Positions 27,525-37,792 of a DNA stretch of 64,000 nucleotides are shown in pieces (the stretch's first letter is position 1; the number at the start of each line of letters is the position of its first letter). The notes beneath the pieces are model-generated. The model had not been told where the DNA came from. It worked only from the letters and a program-made list of their open reading frames with translations, and did not search any database. The stretch is from NCBI GenBank assembly GCA_016840065.1, contig JAEOTB010000037.1:27670-91669 (forward strand). The letters are read 5' to 3'. The DNA comes from Candidatus Hermodarchaeota archaeon (GTDB lineage Archaea; Asgardarchaeota; Hermodarchaeia; Hermodarchaeales; Hermodarchaeaceae). A program made the position numbers and the translations under genes.

Positions 27525-28012
27525 TCCATAACTTCGCCCTGAGCGATTAGTAATTCATAATCGCTAGTTCCATCGAAATACCCTAATTTTCGAGCCCGTA
27601 CTGCTACTTTGTGATACCCAGGTCTTAAATGTGGAATATCTAGAGTTAACTCGTAAGGGCTAACTTCTATCTTCTCCACAGTAACTGTTTGAGAACCAAA
27701 AAAAACTTCGAGAAGAACACCTTTCAAAGGCGCGTTTTTTGGCAGACCAGTAACCACCGTAAGGGTTAGTTTCTCACCAGGTTCTGCGACAGCCGGTTCT
27801 GGACCAATTAAGCGCACATCAATATGGTTCTGCCAATAAATATAGCTTGTAGGGAGGAGGAACACAAGTAAAAGAAGAACAAGTACAACTAGACTGAAGA
27901 AAGCCTGTAACATAGTGAAGAAAGATAAGAAGACGAAAACTAGTATAGCATAGATTGTAAGACTACAGCACAATACAAGCCCAAGTCTAGCCTGCGGGTT
28001 ACTAGAACTCAC
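27521..28012 (-). CDS. Small membrane protein with an Ig-like external domain
   Basis: A 163-residue protein. Two hydrophobic segments form a hairpin (residues about 10-55: LVLCCSLTIYAILVFVFLSFF and FFSLVVLVLLLLVFLLPTSYIYW), followed by a beta-rich Ig/DUF11-like domain (VRLIGPEPAVAEPGEKLTLTVVTGLPKNAPLKGV). No recognised family or function. Confidence 0.65.
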   Translation of the reverse strand: MSSSNPQARLGLVLCCSLTIYAILVFVFLSFFTMLQAFFSLVVLVLLLLVFLLPTSYIYWQNHIDVRLIGPEPAVAEPGEKLTLTVVTGLPKNAPLKGVLLEVFFGSQTVTVEKIEVSPYELTLDIPHLRPGYHKVAVRARKLGYFDGTSDYELLIAQGEVMD

Positions 28013-28084
28013 AATTCTAGAAACGCTACAAGGAGTAAATAATTTTTCTATTTACTGCGATAACTTGGTTCGTTAGCTTCAAAG

Positions 28085-29443
28085 CTATAGTTTCGATTGA
28101 ATGTGCTCAGCGACCCATAACCCTGTCACAGCAGCAGGGATAATTCCACGACTGAGACCCGCACCGTCTCCAGCGACATATATCCCTTCAATCGGGGTCT
28201 CGAAGTGGCGGTTAGTTTCAACCGTCATTGCACTATACTTCACTTCTGGAGCATACAGAAGAGTAGTTCCAGAGTAGATACCTGGAATCATCTTATTCAA
28301 CGTCTGAAGACCCTCAAGGATGTTGTCAATGAGCCTTTTGGGAAGTGCCATGGAGATATCTCCAGGAGTGACGTCTTTTAGAGTGGGTTGGATATTAGCA
28401 CTAGCAATTCGCTCGTGAGTTGAGCGCCGATGATTCTCAAGATCGGCCAGGCGCTGAATGATTGGTTTGCCACCACCCAAGAGAGTAACCTGTTGAGCTA
28501 TGGATTCCGCGTAACGAGTTGTATCTTCGACAGGCTCAGTAAGTTGAACACGTACCAAGAAGGCGAAATTAGTATTACCTGACTGGATGTTTGAGAAGGA
28601 ATGCCCATTCACACACGCATGAGTTTCGTACTGCTCGCGAACAACAAAGCCATTATGATTTACACAAAATGTACGAACTAAATCGTCATAATCTTGAGTA
28701 TGAATAAGTATCTTCGGATCCCTCTGGATAGAACAGAGACTCTCCATCAGCGTTGCAGGTACTTCAACACGAACACCTAAATCGACTGGAGCATGGCGCG
28801 TTTGGATATTTAATTTCCCCATAACATTTGCCAGCCACTTCATCCCTGAGCGCCCCGGAGCAAGGAGGCATTTATCGAACTCGAAGCGTCCTTTGTGTGT
28901 TGTGAGATAACCTGGCTTGATGGTTTCCACCTTTATCCCGGATTGCATTTTCACCTTTTGTTTCCTTAAGTATTCCATGAGTGCAAGAATTATCGGGGTT
29001 GCGTTGTCTGTTCCGATTAAGCGCTGTTTTGCGGTAACAAATTTGAGTCCAGCTTCCGCAGCTCTTCGCTCCCAGACTCTGAACCGCTCGTCGGGAGTAA
29101 AGGATTCTTTTGGCGCACCGAATTTCAAGAATATTTGATCAGCCTCTTCTATTAGTTGACGTGTTCGATCATGTTCTATGGCATCGAGCGTGACCTTAGG
29201 AAAACCGATTTCAGTAGAGAGATTTAGAAGCCCAGAAGATAGGAGTCCAGCGCCGCCAAAGCCACTAGTTAGATTACAGGGGTTGCACTTTGTGCAGAAT
29301 GCTGTTTGCTGAGACGGACATGTGCGCTTGTCGGGCATTCTGCCAACATCTAGGATTGTAACTTCAGCGCTGCTGGCTAGCTTGTAAGCAGCGAAAAGTC
29401 CAGCTGGTCCGCCTCCAACTATTACCACACGCTTCTTCGGCAA
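28085..29443 (-). CDS. FAD-dependent dehydrogenase-like protein (COG2509 type)
   Basis: A 452-residue flavoprotein with the dinucleotide-binding motif VVIVGGGPAGLFAAYKLA at the N-terminus and a second FAD contact, GIYVAGDGAGLSRGIIPAAVTGLWVAEHI, at the C-terminus. The CPSQQTAFCTKCNPCNLTSGFGGAG stretch has four cysteines and is characteristic of this FAD-protein group; these may bind metal. The reaction is unknown. The first 22 nt overlap the end of purA, so it is translated from the purine operon message. Confidence 0.85.
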   Translation of the reverse strand: MPKKRVVIVGGGPAGLFAAYKLASSAEVTILDVGRMPDKRTCPSQQTAFCTKCNPCNLTSGFGGAGLLSSGLLNLSTEIGFPKVTLDAIEHDRTRQLIEEADQIFLKFGAPKESFTPDERFRVWERRAAEAGLKFVTAKQRLIGTDNATPIILALMEYLRKQKVKMQSGIKVETIKPGYLTTHKGRFEFDKCLLAPGRSGMKWLANVMGKLNIQTRHAPVDLGVRVEVPATLMESLCSIQRDPKILIHTQDYDDLVRTFCVNHNGFVVREQYETHACVNGHSFSNIQSGNTNFAFLVRVQLTEPVEDTTRYAESIAQQVTLLGGGKPIIQRLADLENHRRSTHERIASANIQPTLKDVTPGDISMALPKRLIDNILEGLQTLNKMIPGIYSGTTLLYAPEVKYSAMTVETNRHFETPIEGIYVAGDGAGLSRGIIPAAVTGLWVAEHIQSKL

Positions 29444-30681
29444 ATAGTATCAACTCGTTTAGGACCCGTTGAGATATAATCGATTTGGAGCCCCGTTTCT
29501 TCTTCAATTTTGGCAATATATGCTTTCGCCTCTGAACAAAGCTTTCCACCATCAAGAAGTGTTTCCCAACCCTCAAACTCGACGTAGATTGGTTCACAGG
29601 AGCCCATGTCATAGATCGGCAGACTTGTGATATTCTCACCTCGCCAACGATAACCCACACAAATCCTCAAGCGCTCTAAACCATTCAGAACATCTAATTT
29701 GGTAAGTGCTAGAGATGTTAAACCATTTATCATGCTTGCGTAACGAATCATGTTGAGGTCTAGCCATCCACACCTACGCGGCCGCCCTGTTACTGTTCCA
29801 AATTCTTTTCCTATCTCTTGTAAATGAATGCCTATATCATCGTCAAGTTCAGTTGGAAAAGGACCCTTCCCGACTCGGGTTGTGTAGGCCTTACATATGC
29901 CTAATACTTGATCTATTTTTGTGGGACCAACTCCTACACCAACACAAGCCCCTCCAGCAATAGGGTTAGAAGATGTAACAAAGGGGTATGTTCCATGATC
30001 AATATCTAAGAATGTAGCTTGAGCTCCTTCGAATAAGACATTCCGTTTTGCTTCTATAGCGTCATTGATAGTCTGGCTAACATTGCCCACATATCTCTGA
30101 AGCCCGGTACTCCAACGAGAACATTGCTGGAGTATCTCTTTTACGTCCAGCCTATGATCTACCTCTAGGACATATTGAAGGATTTTATTGGCTAGCCTGA
30201 CATTCCAGCGCACTCTCTCTTCGTAAGTATTGTTAACAAGATCGTGTACACGAATCCCACGTCGCGATATTTTGTCGGTGTAGGTTGGACCGATGCCGCG
30301 TTTCGTTGTGCCAATCTTTCCTCTCCCTCGGGCTTTATCCCAACTACCATCAAGGATTGGGTGATATGGTAGAGTAACATGAGCTTTCCCACTCACAATA
30401 AGGTCCACATCAACCCCGCTTGTTGTGAGAGTGTTGATTTCCTTTATCAGAATCTCGGGATCTACTACGACTCCAGAACCAATGAGTACCTTATTTCCAT
30501 AGAAAACACCGGACGGCACAAGCCTGAGTTTGAACACCTTTTCGCCCAATACAATTGTATGTCCAGCGTTCGTGCCTCCCTGATAACGAACTACAAAATC
30601 TGCTTGTTTTGAGCAGTAGTCTACAATCTTACCCTTTCCCTCATCACCCCATTGAGTACCTACGATTATCACAGCCGGCAT
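29422..30681 (-). CDS. purA: Adenylosuccinate synthetase
   Basis: Makes adenylosuccinate from IMP, aspartate and GTP, the first step from IMP to AMP. GTQWGDEGKGKIVD is the GTP-binding P-loop, GGTNAGHT and the IGTTKRGIGPTYTDK block bind IMP, and TKLDVLNGL is the nucleotide-specificity motif. The ORF track begins at a TTG (30687), but ATG 30681 (MPAVIIVGTQWGD) fits homologues. Both starts follow an AGGAGG site. Confidence 0.96.
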   Translation of the reverse strand: MPAVIIVGTQWGDEGKGKIVDYCSKQADFVVRYQGGTNAGHTIVLGEKVFKLRLVPSGVFYGNKVLIGSGVVVDPEILIKEINTLTTSGVDVDLIVSGKAHVTLPYHPILDGSWDKARGRGKIGTTKRGIGPTYTDKISRRGIRVHDLVNNTYEERVRWNVRLANKILQYVLEVDHRLDVKEILQQCSRWSTGLQRYVGNVSQTINDAIEAKRNVLFEGAQATFLDIDHGTYPFVTSSNPIAGGACVGVGVGPTKIDQVLGICKAYTTRVGKGPFPTELDDDIGIHLQEIGKEFGTVTGRPRRCGWLDLNMIRYASMINGLTSLALTKLDVLNGLERLRICVGYRWRGENITSLPIYDMGSCEPIYVEFEGWETLLDGGKLCSEAKAYIAKIEEETGLQIDYISTGPKRVDTICRRSVW

Positions 30682-30746
30682 AAACAATCAATCCTCCTAT
30701 TATAAGATACCAGAGGAAACATACAGTAAGCCTTGATCACTATTTC

Positions 30747-32111
30747 TCAAGTAGACCTGAATACTTTTAGTTTCTGCTTCCAATATCGGCATACCGCTTC
30801 AGTTGCTAATACAGCTCGACCAATATATTTTGAAGAGTCCTCAAAGAGTTGTTGTTGTTCACTTGGAAGGCTTCTGAAACACCTTCTAAATGTTTCGTTT
30901 GAAAGCAGCGCTTCCCTAAACAATATTCCACGCTGATGGGCCTGCTGAGCTATTCGCTTTATTACTTCATGAGCATTAGCAACGCCGCTTCTTGCCAAGA
31001 GGATGTACGCTGGTTCAGCGAGTTCGAAGGTTGCGTTCGATTGTAAGTTTTTGCGCATACGCTGTGAATCTACCTCTAATCTCTTTAACAGAGAAGAACA
31101 ACGTCGAGTAGAATAGAGAAAGGAGTTTAGAATCTCTGCTAGGAGGTAACGATTGGCTGCAGAATCTGTTAGGTCTCTCTGATGTTCTGAGATTAGGTTA
31201 AGGTAGGCTGTGATGAGTCGAGGAAGTGTAGCCTTGTAGTGGGAAACGATGTTTTCCCAACCAATAGGATTACGTTTCTGAGGCATTGTTGAACTGCCGA
31301 CTTGACGTTCAGTTGTTCCCTCAGAAATCTCGGCAATCTCAGTACGTTGTAATTGACGAAAGTCATTGGCGAGATCGGCTAAAGTACCAAAGCTGAGAAG
31401 GAGCTGACTGTAGTAATTCGCTAGCTCTTCTTGATTAGTTATCTGAGTTGGCGCATTGATTTGTGTCAGATTCAACAACTTGAGTGTTTCTGTCTCAATT
31501 TTTGCCGCATTGGCTAATAATCCAAGGCTAGCTCGAGTTCCGACTGCTCCTCCTATTTTGCCTCCAAAAGTTTCTGCAGCCAGCTTAATACGCCAAATTC
31601 CCATTCCCAATCGCTCTATATAATTAGCCATAGAATACCCGAATGTGGTTGGCTCTGCGTGCTGTCCATGGGTTCGCCCTATTTGCACCGTTGACTTGTG
31701 TTGCAACGCTATTTGGATAAGCTGATTCATCGTTTCAACCAGCGCAGGCAATATCAGTTTTGCAGTGACATCCTTCAGAACCATTGCATGAGCATTAACC
31801 ACTGTATCATAAGACGTTAGCCCGAGGTGACAGAAAGGCTTGGCTTCTGGAGAAACCTGTTCTTTTAGTGCTTCGACTATTGCCTTGATATCGTGTTTTA
31901 ATTTAGCTTCCAATTGTTGTACTCTCTGAAACGTTACTTTCGATGCTGCTTTCTCATATTCTTTAGCGATTTTAGAAGAGCAAACACCCTGCTTTGCTAG
32001 TGCGTTGATGTAGGCGCACTCTACGTGGAGCATATACCTCAGTAATGCAGCAGGAGAGAGATATTCCTCTAATTCGTCTACGTTGTATCTATAGTCTGTT
32101 GGGTGGATCAC
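30747..32111 (-). CDS. purB: Adenylosuccinate lyase
   Basis: Acts twice in purine synthesis: it splits SAICAR to AICAR and adenylosuccinate to AMP, each releasing fumarate. The fumarase-superfamily signature GSSTMPQKRNPIGWE is present, and IGRTHGQHAEPTTFGY holds the catalytic histidine. 454 residues. The GTG start has a perfect AGGAGG site 8 nt upstream. Confidence 0.96.
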   Translation of the reverse strand: MIHPTDYRYNVDELEEYLSPAALLRYMLHVECAYINALAKQGVCSSKIAKEYEKAASKVTFQRVQQLEAKLKHDIKAIVEALKEQVSPEAKPFCHLGLTSYDTVVNAHAMVLKDVTAKLILPALVETMNQLIQIALQHKSTVQIGRTHGQHAEPTTFGYSMANYIERLGMGIWRIKLAAETFGGKIGGAVGTRASLGLLANAAKIETETLKLLNLTQINAPTQITNQEELANYYSQLLLSFGTLADLANDFRQLQRTEIAEISEGTTERQVGSSTMPQKRNPIGWENIVSHYKATLPRLITAYLNLISEHQRDLTDSAANRYLLAEILNSFLYSTRRCSSLLKRLEVDSQRMRKNLQSNATFELAEPAYILLARSGVANAHEVIKRIAQQAHQRGILFREALLSNETFRRCFRSLPSEQQQLFEDSSKYIGRAVLATEAVCRYWKQKLKVFRST

Positions 32112-32144
32112 CTTTTTGACCTCCTATGATTTGCGATTCTTTTC

Positions 32145-32852
32145 TTAGCGTAATTCGAAGAGTGATTTTACTGGACATTTTAGAGCTTTCTCCACATTTA
32201 CACGACCCTGCTTGTGTGAAAGAATCGAGAATACTCCAACGACTCTTGCATTACCACGAGAAACAATCTCTGCCAAACACAATTGAGTCCTTCCAGAACG
32301 AATGATATCATCTACCAGCAGCACTTTGTCACTAGGCTTGATGCTGTACCTAGGCAAGTATAGACTTTCGATATGTGCTGAATCGCGGATTAATTTTTCC
32401 TCAATAAACGCTGTCACACCGATGGATTTTGTCTTTTTTGCAAACAACGCAGCAGCTCCAAACTCGTTTGCGATTTGTGTGGCAATTGGGACTCCATTTA
32501 CTTCTATCGTTAGGACTTTGGTGGCATCAATATCAACGAAATCGTCCCGCACTACTGCAGCAATCAACTTGAGCAGTTGTGTGTCATAGAGAATGTCTAC
32601 CATTTTAGCAAAACCATCATGGATTGATATTCGGCGATTAACTTCTTCGATTAGAAATCGTTCTTTGAAGAGCTGGATAATAGACTCGGCACGTTCCAGT
32701 GAAGGAAGTACACGGCGTGTGATATATCGGCATAGAACAGATGTAGGAAGACCGAAGATTGTTTCTAGTTCAGCATACTTTCTACTCCGCTTCAGGGTGG
32801 AGAGAATTTCTATTGCACTCAATCGCTTTGCTATTTCATCCACGTGTCTCAA
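32145..32852 (-). CDS. GfcR-like transcriptional regulator with a phosphoribosyltransferase domain
   Basis: A 235-residue protein. An N-terminal HTH (residues about 10-70; YAELETIFGLPTSVLCRYITRRVLPSLERA) is followed by a PRTase domain with the PRPP loop LLVDDIIRSGRT and VLTIEVNGVPIA. This matches the archaeal OPRT-related GfcR/PurR-like group, in which the PRTase fold senses a ligand rather than catalysing. Its location between purD and purB suggests control of purine genes by PRPP or nucleotides. Overlap of 4 nt with purD indicates translational coupling. Confidence 0.85.
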   Translation of the reverse strand: MRHVDEIAKRLSAIEILSTLKRSRKYAELETIFGLPTSVLCRYITRRVLPSLERAESIIQLFKERFLIEEVNRRISIHDGFAKMVDILYDTQLLKLIAAVVRDDFVDIDATKVLTIEVNGVPIATQIANEFGAAALFAKKTKSIGVTAFIEEKLIRDSAHIESLYLPRYSIKPSDKVLLVDDIIRSGRTQLCLAEIVSRGNARVVGVFSILSHKQGRVNVEKALKCPVKSLFELR

Positions 32853-34141
32853 GCTTGGAGTATCCTCCGCATGTGTTGAATCCGCCTAGAAACAAGTTCT
32901 TGAGTGCCTATGTCTCGTCGATAGAATAATTTGCCTTGAATTTTATCAAGCGACTCGACCACTTGCTCGTGCGCCTGTTGAAGGTTGTTTCCTATACCAA
33001 GAAGGGCGATGCTTCGAGAAGAGGTGGTTAGAATCCGTCCGTTCTCTTGGTGAACGCTTCCATAGTATAATTCCGTCTTGACATCTCCGATAATTATTGG
33101 CTCTCCGCGTTTTGGCGCTGATGGATAACCTTCAGGAACTAGATACGAACATACTGTTGCCTTCTCTTCGAAACTAGCGCGTTTTAGTGTGCCATTGATT
33201 ATACCCCAGCAGATTTCTACAAAATTATCCTGAAGCAGAGGGAGGACATTCATTGCCTCCGGATCTCCAAGTCGAACGTTGTATTCGATTATTTTTGGTC
33301 CTTGCTTAGTGAGCATGAATTGACCATAAAGGAAGCCTTTGTAGGGTTCTCCTGTTTCGCGTTTGATTGCTGCAACAGTCTGCTGCATTACTTGTATAGC
33401 AACCTCCACATCCCCTTCGCCAACGAAGGGGAGAGAGTGGTCTTCGCAGCTATAAGAGCCCATGCCTCCAGTATTGGGTCCAGTATCTCCGTCGTACGCA
33501 CGTTTGTGATCCTGTACGAGCGGCATTGGTATTACTTGTTTACCATCAACGAATGCCTGTAGCGTAAATTCTTCACCCTCGAGGCATTCTTCGATTATGA
33601 CCTGTTCATGTTCTTTGAGAATCTGTTGACAATATTGGAGCGCGTCATCCTCGGTTTGGAGATGTTCGCCAAACACTTTCACGCCTTTGCCCCCAGTTAG
33701 GCCGTCTGGTTTTACAACGAATCCCCCAATCTCTTTTAGATACGCTTCGATACCTTCTATGCTGCTAAATATCTTAAACCGAGGGTTCGCAGATATCCGA
33801 TGTTTTTCTAGAAGTTCACGAGCAAAGCTTTTACTTGATTCCAATTGCGCTCCTTGAGTTTTTGGTCCGACACAGGGTACACCCTGGTCCGCAAGAACGT
33901 TGCTTATCCCCTTGGCTAAAGGTGCTTCTGGTCCTACGACCGCAAAATCCACTTTAGATGATAGTTCTTTGAGATGCTCAAAGTCTGTTAATTTTGAAAG
34001 CAACGTTTTCTTTGAAAGCTTTACAATGCCTGGGTTTTTGTGTGCCATCAAACTATAGAGTTCAGCGCCACCTTTCACTAGAGCTTTGGCGATGGCATGT
34101 TCACGTGAACCATGTCCTATTAGTAAGACCTTGTCAGTCAT
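32849..34141 (-). CDS. purD: Phosphoribosylamine-glycine ligase
   Basis: An ATP-grasp enzyme that makes GAR from phosphoribosylamine, glycine and ATP (step 2). KVLLIGHGSREHAIA is the N-terminal fold, VVKPDGLTGGKGVKVFG the ATP-grasp loop, and VRLGDPEAMNVLP the GARS signature. 430 residues, normal length. It follows the purE-purM fusion by 24 nt. Confidence 0.96.
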   Translation of the reverse strand: MTDKVLLIGHGSREHAIAKALVKGGAELYSLMAHKNPGIVKLSKKTLLSKLTDFEHLKELSSKVDFAVVGPEAPLAKGISNVLADQGVPCVGPKTQGAQLESSKSFARELLEKHRISANPRFKIFSSIEGIEAYLKEIGGFVVKPDGLTGGKGVKVFGEHLQTEDDALQYCQQILKEHEQVIIEECLEGEEFTLQAFVDGKQVIPMPLVQDHKRAYDGDTGPNTGGMGSYSCEDHSLPFVGEGDVEVAIQVMQQTVAAIKRETGEPYKGFLYGQFMLTKQGPKIIEYNVRLGDPEAMNVLPLLQDNFVEICWGIINGTLKRASFEEKATVCSYLVPEGYPSAPKRGEPIIIGDVKTELYYGSVHQENGRILTTSSRSIALLGIGNNLQQAHEQVVESLDKIQGKLFYRRDIGTQELVSRRIQHMRRILQA

Positions 34142-34165
34142 ATTTCTACATCTCCAATTTTTTCT

Positions 34166-35554
34166 TTACCTGCCAAGTTTGTATTTCACACCGTATTTTT
34201 CAACAAGTATTTCGCGCCCTGTTGTGACTGCCCCTAACCGAATAGCGTCTGGTAGAACCTTCTGGACGGCATTTGTTTGGATCTTTGAAACAGCGATTAC
34301 AAAACCGATTCCCATATTGAATGTCTTGAACATTTCTTGATTAGTTATATTCCCTCTTTCTTGAAGGTAGGTAAAGATTGGAGGAATATCGGGCCAGTTA
34401 TCCAACTTGTAACCCACCTTCGAGTTGAGCTGCTTCAGCTTGCGGATGCCTCCTCCAGTGATATGAGCTAGACCCTTTACAGGTACTTCCTCCAATAGCT
34501 GCATTATCTCCTTCACATATATTCGTGTGGGTGTGAGAAGCGCTTCGGAAACAGGAGTATTGTCGGAAAGTGTATCATCGAGTTTGGCCACTTTTCGTGC
34601 AAGAGTAAGTCCATTGGAGTGAATACCGCTAGAAGGGAGTCCGAGCAGAACGTCGCCAGCTGCGAGATCTTGTCCTGTTATCACTTTGTCCTTGTGTACA
34701 ACACCAAGAGCTGTTCCAGCTAAATCGAACCCCTTTATTAGGTCAGGAAGCGTTGCGGTTTCTCCGCCGAGTATTGGAATGTTTGCTTGGCGAGCGCCTT
34801 CAAGTAAACCCTGAGCAATACCCTCTACGGCTTCAAGAGTTAATCTCTCATAGGCTAGGTAATCTACAAATCCAATTGGTTTCGCGCCAAGGCAGATAAT
34901 ATCGTTCACATTCATAGCAATACAATCAATACCGACGGTATCGTATTTTCCAATCCTTTGCGCTAGGAGAACCTTGGATCCAACACCATCAGTTGCGAGT
35001 GCTAGTGCATAGTCTCCGAACTCAACTAGATTTGCAAAATGTCCGAATTCAGCTAGAACTTTGCCGAAGGAAAAAGACTGCTTTGTGTATTTTCCTAGAA
35101 TTTCGATAATTTTTCCTTCATGAACAAGGTCAACACCAGCCTTTGCATATGTGTCCACTGATTGCATCGGGGACAATCCTAGAATCCTAAGAGCTAGGTG
35201 GGCAGCATTGGCGCCGTTATCGATTCCAACTGTAGCAACAGGTACGCCGCGCGGCATTTGTGAAATAGAAAGCAAGGCGTCTAGCCCACCAAGCTTTGCA
35301 GAAACTGGAACACCAATTACTGGCTTTATGGTCAAGGAGGCGACAAAACCAGGAAGAGCGGCGCTTAGCCCAGCAACACAAATGAACACTTTCGCATCAG
35401 ACTGGGCTACAATTTCCGTGACCTTCTGAGGCTCACGGTGAGCGGAGGCCACATGAAATACGTAATCAACTCCGTGCTCTTTGAGAACAGCTAGAACCTT
35501 GTCAACGATTTCTTGGTCGCTTTTACTTCCTGCCAGTATACATATTTCAGCCAT
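34166..35554 (-). CDS. Fusion of AIR mutase/carboxylase (PurE) and AIR synthetase (PurM)
   Basis: One 462-residue polypeptide carries two consecutive purine enzymes. Residues 1 to about 125 are PurE ([42 protein letters not shown]). Residues about 135 to the end are PurM ([64 protein letters not shown]). PurM makes AIR and PurE converts it (via CAIR), so the fusion channels a labile intermediate. No PurK is seen. This is not an assembly join: the linker is in frame and no start lies between. Confidence 0.93.
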   Translation of the reverse strand: MAEICILAGSKSDQEIVDKVLAVLKEHGVDYVFHVASAHREPQKVTEIVAQSDAKVFICVAGLSAALPGFVASLTIKPVIGVPVSAKLGGLDALLSISQMPRGVPVATVGIDNGANAAHLALRILGLSPMQSVDTYAKAGVDLVHEGKIIEILGKYTKQSFSFGKVLAEFGHFANLVEFGDYALALATDGVGSKVLLAQRIGKYDTVGIDCIAMNVNDIICLGAKPIGFVDYLAYERLTLEAVEGIAQGLLEGARQANIPILGGETATLPDLIKGFDLAGTALGVVHKDKVITGQDLAAGDVLLGLPSSGIHSNGLTLARKVAKLDDTLSDNTPVSEALLTPTRIYVKEIMQLLEEVPVKGLAHITGGGIRKLKQLNSKVGYKLDNWPDIPPIFTYLQERGNITNQEMFKTFNMGIGFVIAVSKIQTNAVQKVLPDAIRLGAVTTGREILVEKYGVKYKLGR

Positions 35555-35558
35555 TAAT

Positions 35559-36161
35559 TCATCTCCTGCAATTGATAATCCGCTTCTCGGTAATAATCAT
35601 ATCAACGGGTACATCGTGTTTTTCAGGGAAAGTATCATCAACGATTTGTAGCTCATAGGCGAGGGCTATGAATAAAGCAGAACTACCATGATGATATCTT
35701 AAAGTGGTGAGGAATCTATCATAAAACCCTGCTCCATATCCTGTTCGGAAGCCCTTTTCATCAAAGACCACGCCAGGAACTATTACTAAATCGGCTTCTG
35801 ATGCGAGCTGTTCAAGAGGGAAAATCCGCCGACTATCACGACGTGGTCGTAATATGCCATAAGCTCCAAGCTCCAATTCATCAACCGAGTAAATCTCTGA
35901 GTAAACAAGCTTTCTTCTCCTTCTTACTGAAATGGGTACGAATACGCGTTTTAACCCTATCACACTTTCAATCATCGGAAGGGTGGAAACCTCACTTCCT
36001 TTAGCGACATAGAAGAGAATTACTTCACCTTGATTAAACTCTTGGAGCGAAAAGAGATTGTTACCAACCTGTTCGCTTCTTATCTCCACTTCCTCAAATC
36101 GAAGCTTATTCCTCTTTTGGAGAACTTCTTGTCGGATTCCGCTTTTACTTTTCAATATCAA
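35559..36161 (-). CDS. 5-formyltetrahydrofolate cyclo-ligase family protein
   Basis: A 200-residue protein with the family motif [12 protein letters not shown] and the N-terminal [18 protein letters not shown] region. It converts 5-formyl-THF to 5,10-methenyl-THF using ATP. It sits between folD and purE-M, so it would supply the formyl-folate pool used by PurN. Overlap of 4 nt with folD. Confidence 0.9.
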   Translation of the reverse strand: MILKSKSGIRQEVLQKRNKLRFEEVEIRSEQVGNNLFSLQEFNQGEVILFYVAKGSEVSTLPMIESVIGLKRVFVPISVRRRRKLVYSEIYSVDELELGAYGILRPRRDSRRIFPLEQLASEADLVIVPGVVFDEKGFRTGYGAGFYDRFLTTLRYHHGSSALFIALAYELQIVDDTFPEKHDVPVDMIITEKRIINCRR

Positions 36162-36997
36162 CCACGCTGAAGCTTCATTGCTGTTAGTACGTTCTGTAAA
36201 ACCGTCGCAACGGTTACTGGACCTACACCTCTTGGGACTGGAGTCAGATGAGAAGCTCGTCCTTCAACAGAACCTGAATCGACATCCCCCACTACCTTCC
36301 CATCTAGTCGGCTTAGACCAACATCGATGATTGTAGCTCCGTCTTTAATCATATCACCTGTTATAGTGAACTTGGGGCGGCGCCCGACCGCACTGACGAG
36401 GATATCAGCCTGCCGTGTTATTTCACTGAGGTTTTGGGTTTTTGAGTGGCAGATAGTTACTGTGGCATCTTTGTTTAGTAGGAGTTGCGTTAATGGCCTA
36501 CCTACTAACCGAGTCCGGTTAATGATGACCGCATGTTTCCCAGCAATTGGAATTTCGTAGAAATCAAGGATTCTGACAACCGCTAAAGGAGTACAAGGGA
36601 CGAGGAATCCTCCTGATAGTAATCGTCCTTGGTTTAGGGGATGTAATCCATCAATGTCCTTGAGCGGACTTACTGACTCGATAACAGTGAATGTACTAAT
36701 TGTAGAAGGTAATGGTAATTGAACAATTATCCCTGTGATTTCAGGATTCTGGTTCAATTCCCTTATCTTGGCTACAAGAGTGTCTTGGTGTGTATTCACT
36801 GGGAATCTGTATTCTTTTGCGTTGATTCCTACCTTACGACATGCCCGGTGCTTCATTTTCACATATATTTGGGATGCTTCATCTTCCCCTACCAGTATTA
36901 TTGCTAGAGTGGGTGGCTTTTCAAGCAGCATAACTTGCTGCTTTACCTCCTTACGAATTGCCCTTGCTACCTCTCGCCCTGATAAAATACTAGTCAA
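36158..36997 (-). CDS. folD: Methylenetetrahydrofolate dehydrogenase/cyclohydrolase
   Basis: Interconverts 5,10-methylene-, methenyl- and 10-formyl-THF. YVKMKHRACRKVGI carries the catalytic lysine, IIVQLPLP and INRTRLVGRPLTQLL are the folate and NAD(P) blocks, and HLTPVPRGVGPVTVATVLQN is the conserved end. 279 residues. Its start overlaps the end of purN by 8 nt. Confidence 0.96.
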   Translation of the reverse strand: MTSILSGREVARAIRKEVKQQVMLLEKPPTLAIILVGEDEASQIYVKMKHRACRKVGINAKEYRFPVNTHQDTLVAKIRELNQNPEITGIIVQLPLPSTISTFTVIESVSPLKDIDGLHPLNQGRLLSGGFLVPCTPLAVVRILDFYEIPIAGKHAVIINRTRLVGRPLTQLLLNKDATVTICHSKTQNLSEITRQADILVSAVGRRPKFTITGDMIKDGATIIDVGLSRLDGKVVGDVDSGSVEGRASHLTPVPRGVGPVTVATVLQNVLTAMKLQRG

Positions 36998-37733
36998 CTC
37001 TAAGAACCTCTGCTAGTGGTTTTCCTGCATCAGCCCAAATCTTTTCCTGGTGGCGTATGTAAGCGGCTTGACGTTGGTTCCAAGATTCCTCCCAATCACC
37101 TGAATATTCGACAAACACTACTTTTCCTACAACACTTAATCGTTTTTCTGAAAAAAGTTGGATGGCTTTGGGAAACGTTCTGTGTTCATGGACAAGGACT
37201 CTAGCTGCTAATGACGCTTCGGTATCGTTTTTTCTAACCGGAACTTTTGTTTGTAGAATTATAGGTCCTGCGTCAACCTCTTTATTCACGAAGTGTACAG
37301 TGCATCCAGAAAACTCGTCACCAGCTTCAATGACCTTCTGATGAACGTCCAAACCCGGATGTTTTGGGAGAAGCGAGGGATGTATGTTCATTATCCGATC
37401 AGGATATGTATCTATGAATTGCGGGCTCAATAAACGCATATAACCAGCGAGGACTACTAGTTCAATACTCCTTTCTTGAAGAGCCGCCAAAATTCGTTGG
37501 TCATGAAGCTGACGACATTCTTCCTTCGAGGACCCTTGTTTTCGAATATAGGGAATATACAGCGCTTCGATATCGTGTTTCCGAGTGATTTCAAGTGCTG
37601 GAGCCTTCCGCTTATTACTTATTAAAACGGTTAACTCGATTCCACGCAGTACATCTAGATCAACATGATCTATCATTGATTGGAAGTTTGACCCGCGTCC
37701 TGACGCCAAAACACCAACTTTCATGGCGAACAA
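36990..37733 (-). CDS. purN: Phosphoribosylglycinamide formyltransferase (folate-dependent)
   Basis: Transfers a formyl group from 10-formyl-THF to GAR (step 3). VGVLASGRGSNFQSMID binds GAR phosphate, NIHPSLLPKHPGLDVHQKVI holds the catalytic asparagine/histidine, and GCTVHFVNKEVDAGPII has the catalytic aspartate. At 247 residues it is about 40 longer than bacterial PurN, through a C-terminal extension (GDWEESWNQRQAAYIRHQEKIWADAGKPL). First gene of the leftward purine operon. Confidence 0.95.
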   Translation of the reverse strand: MFAMKVGVLASGRGSNFQSMIDHVDLDVLRGIELTVLISNKRKAPALEITRKHDIEALYIPYIRKQGSSKEECRQLHDQRILAALQERSIELVVLAGYMRLLSPQFIDTYPDRIMNIHPSLLPKHPGLDVHQKVIEAGDEFSGCTVHFVNKEVDAGPIILQTKVPVRKNDTEASLAARVLVHEHRTFPKAIQLFSEKRLSVVGKVVFVEYSGDWEESWNQRQAAYIRHQEKIWADAGKPLAEVLRVD

Positions 37734-37792
37734 CCCTTCGATACACGTTTTTCCTCATTTCTTTCTTAAATTTTACTCAAATATAACATATT

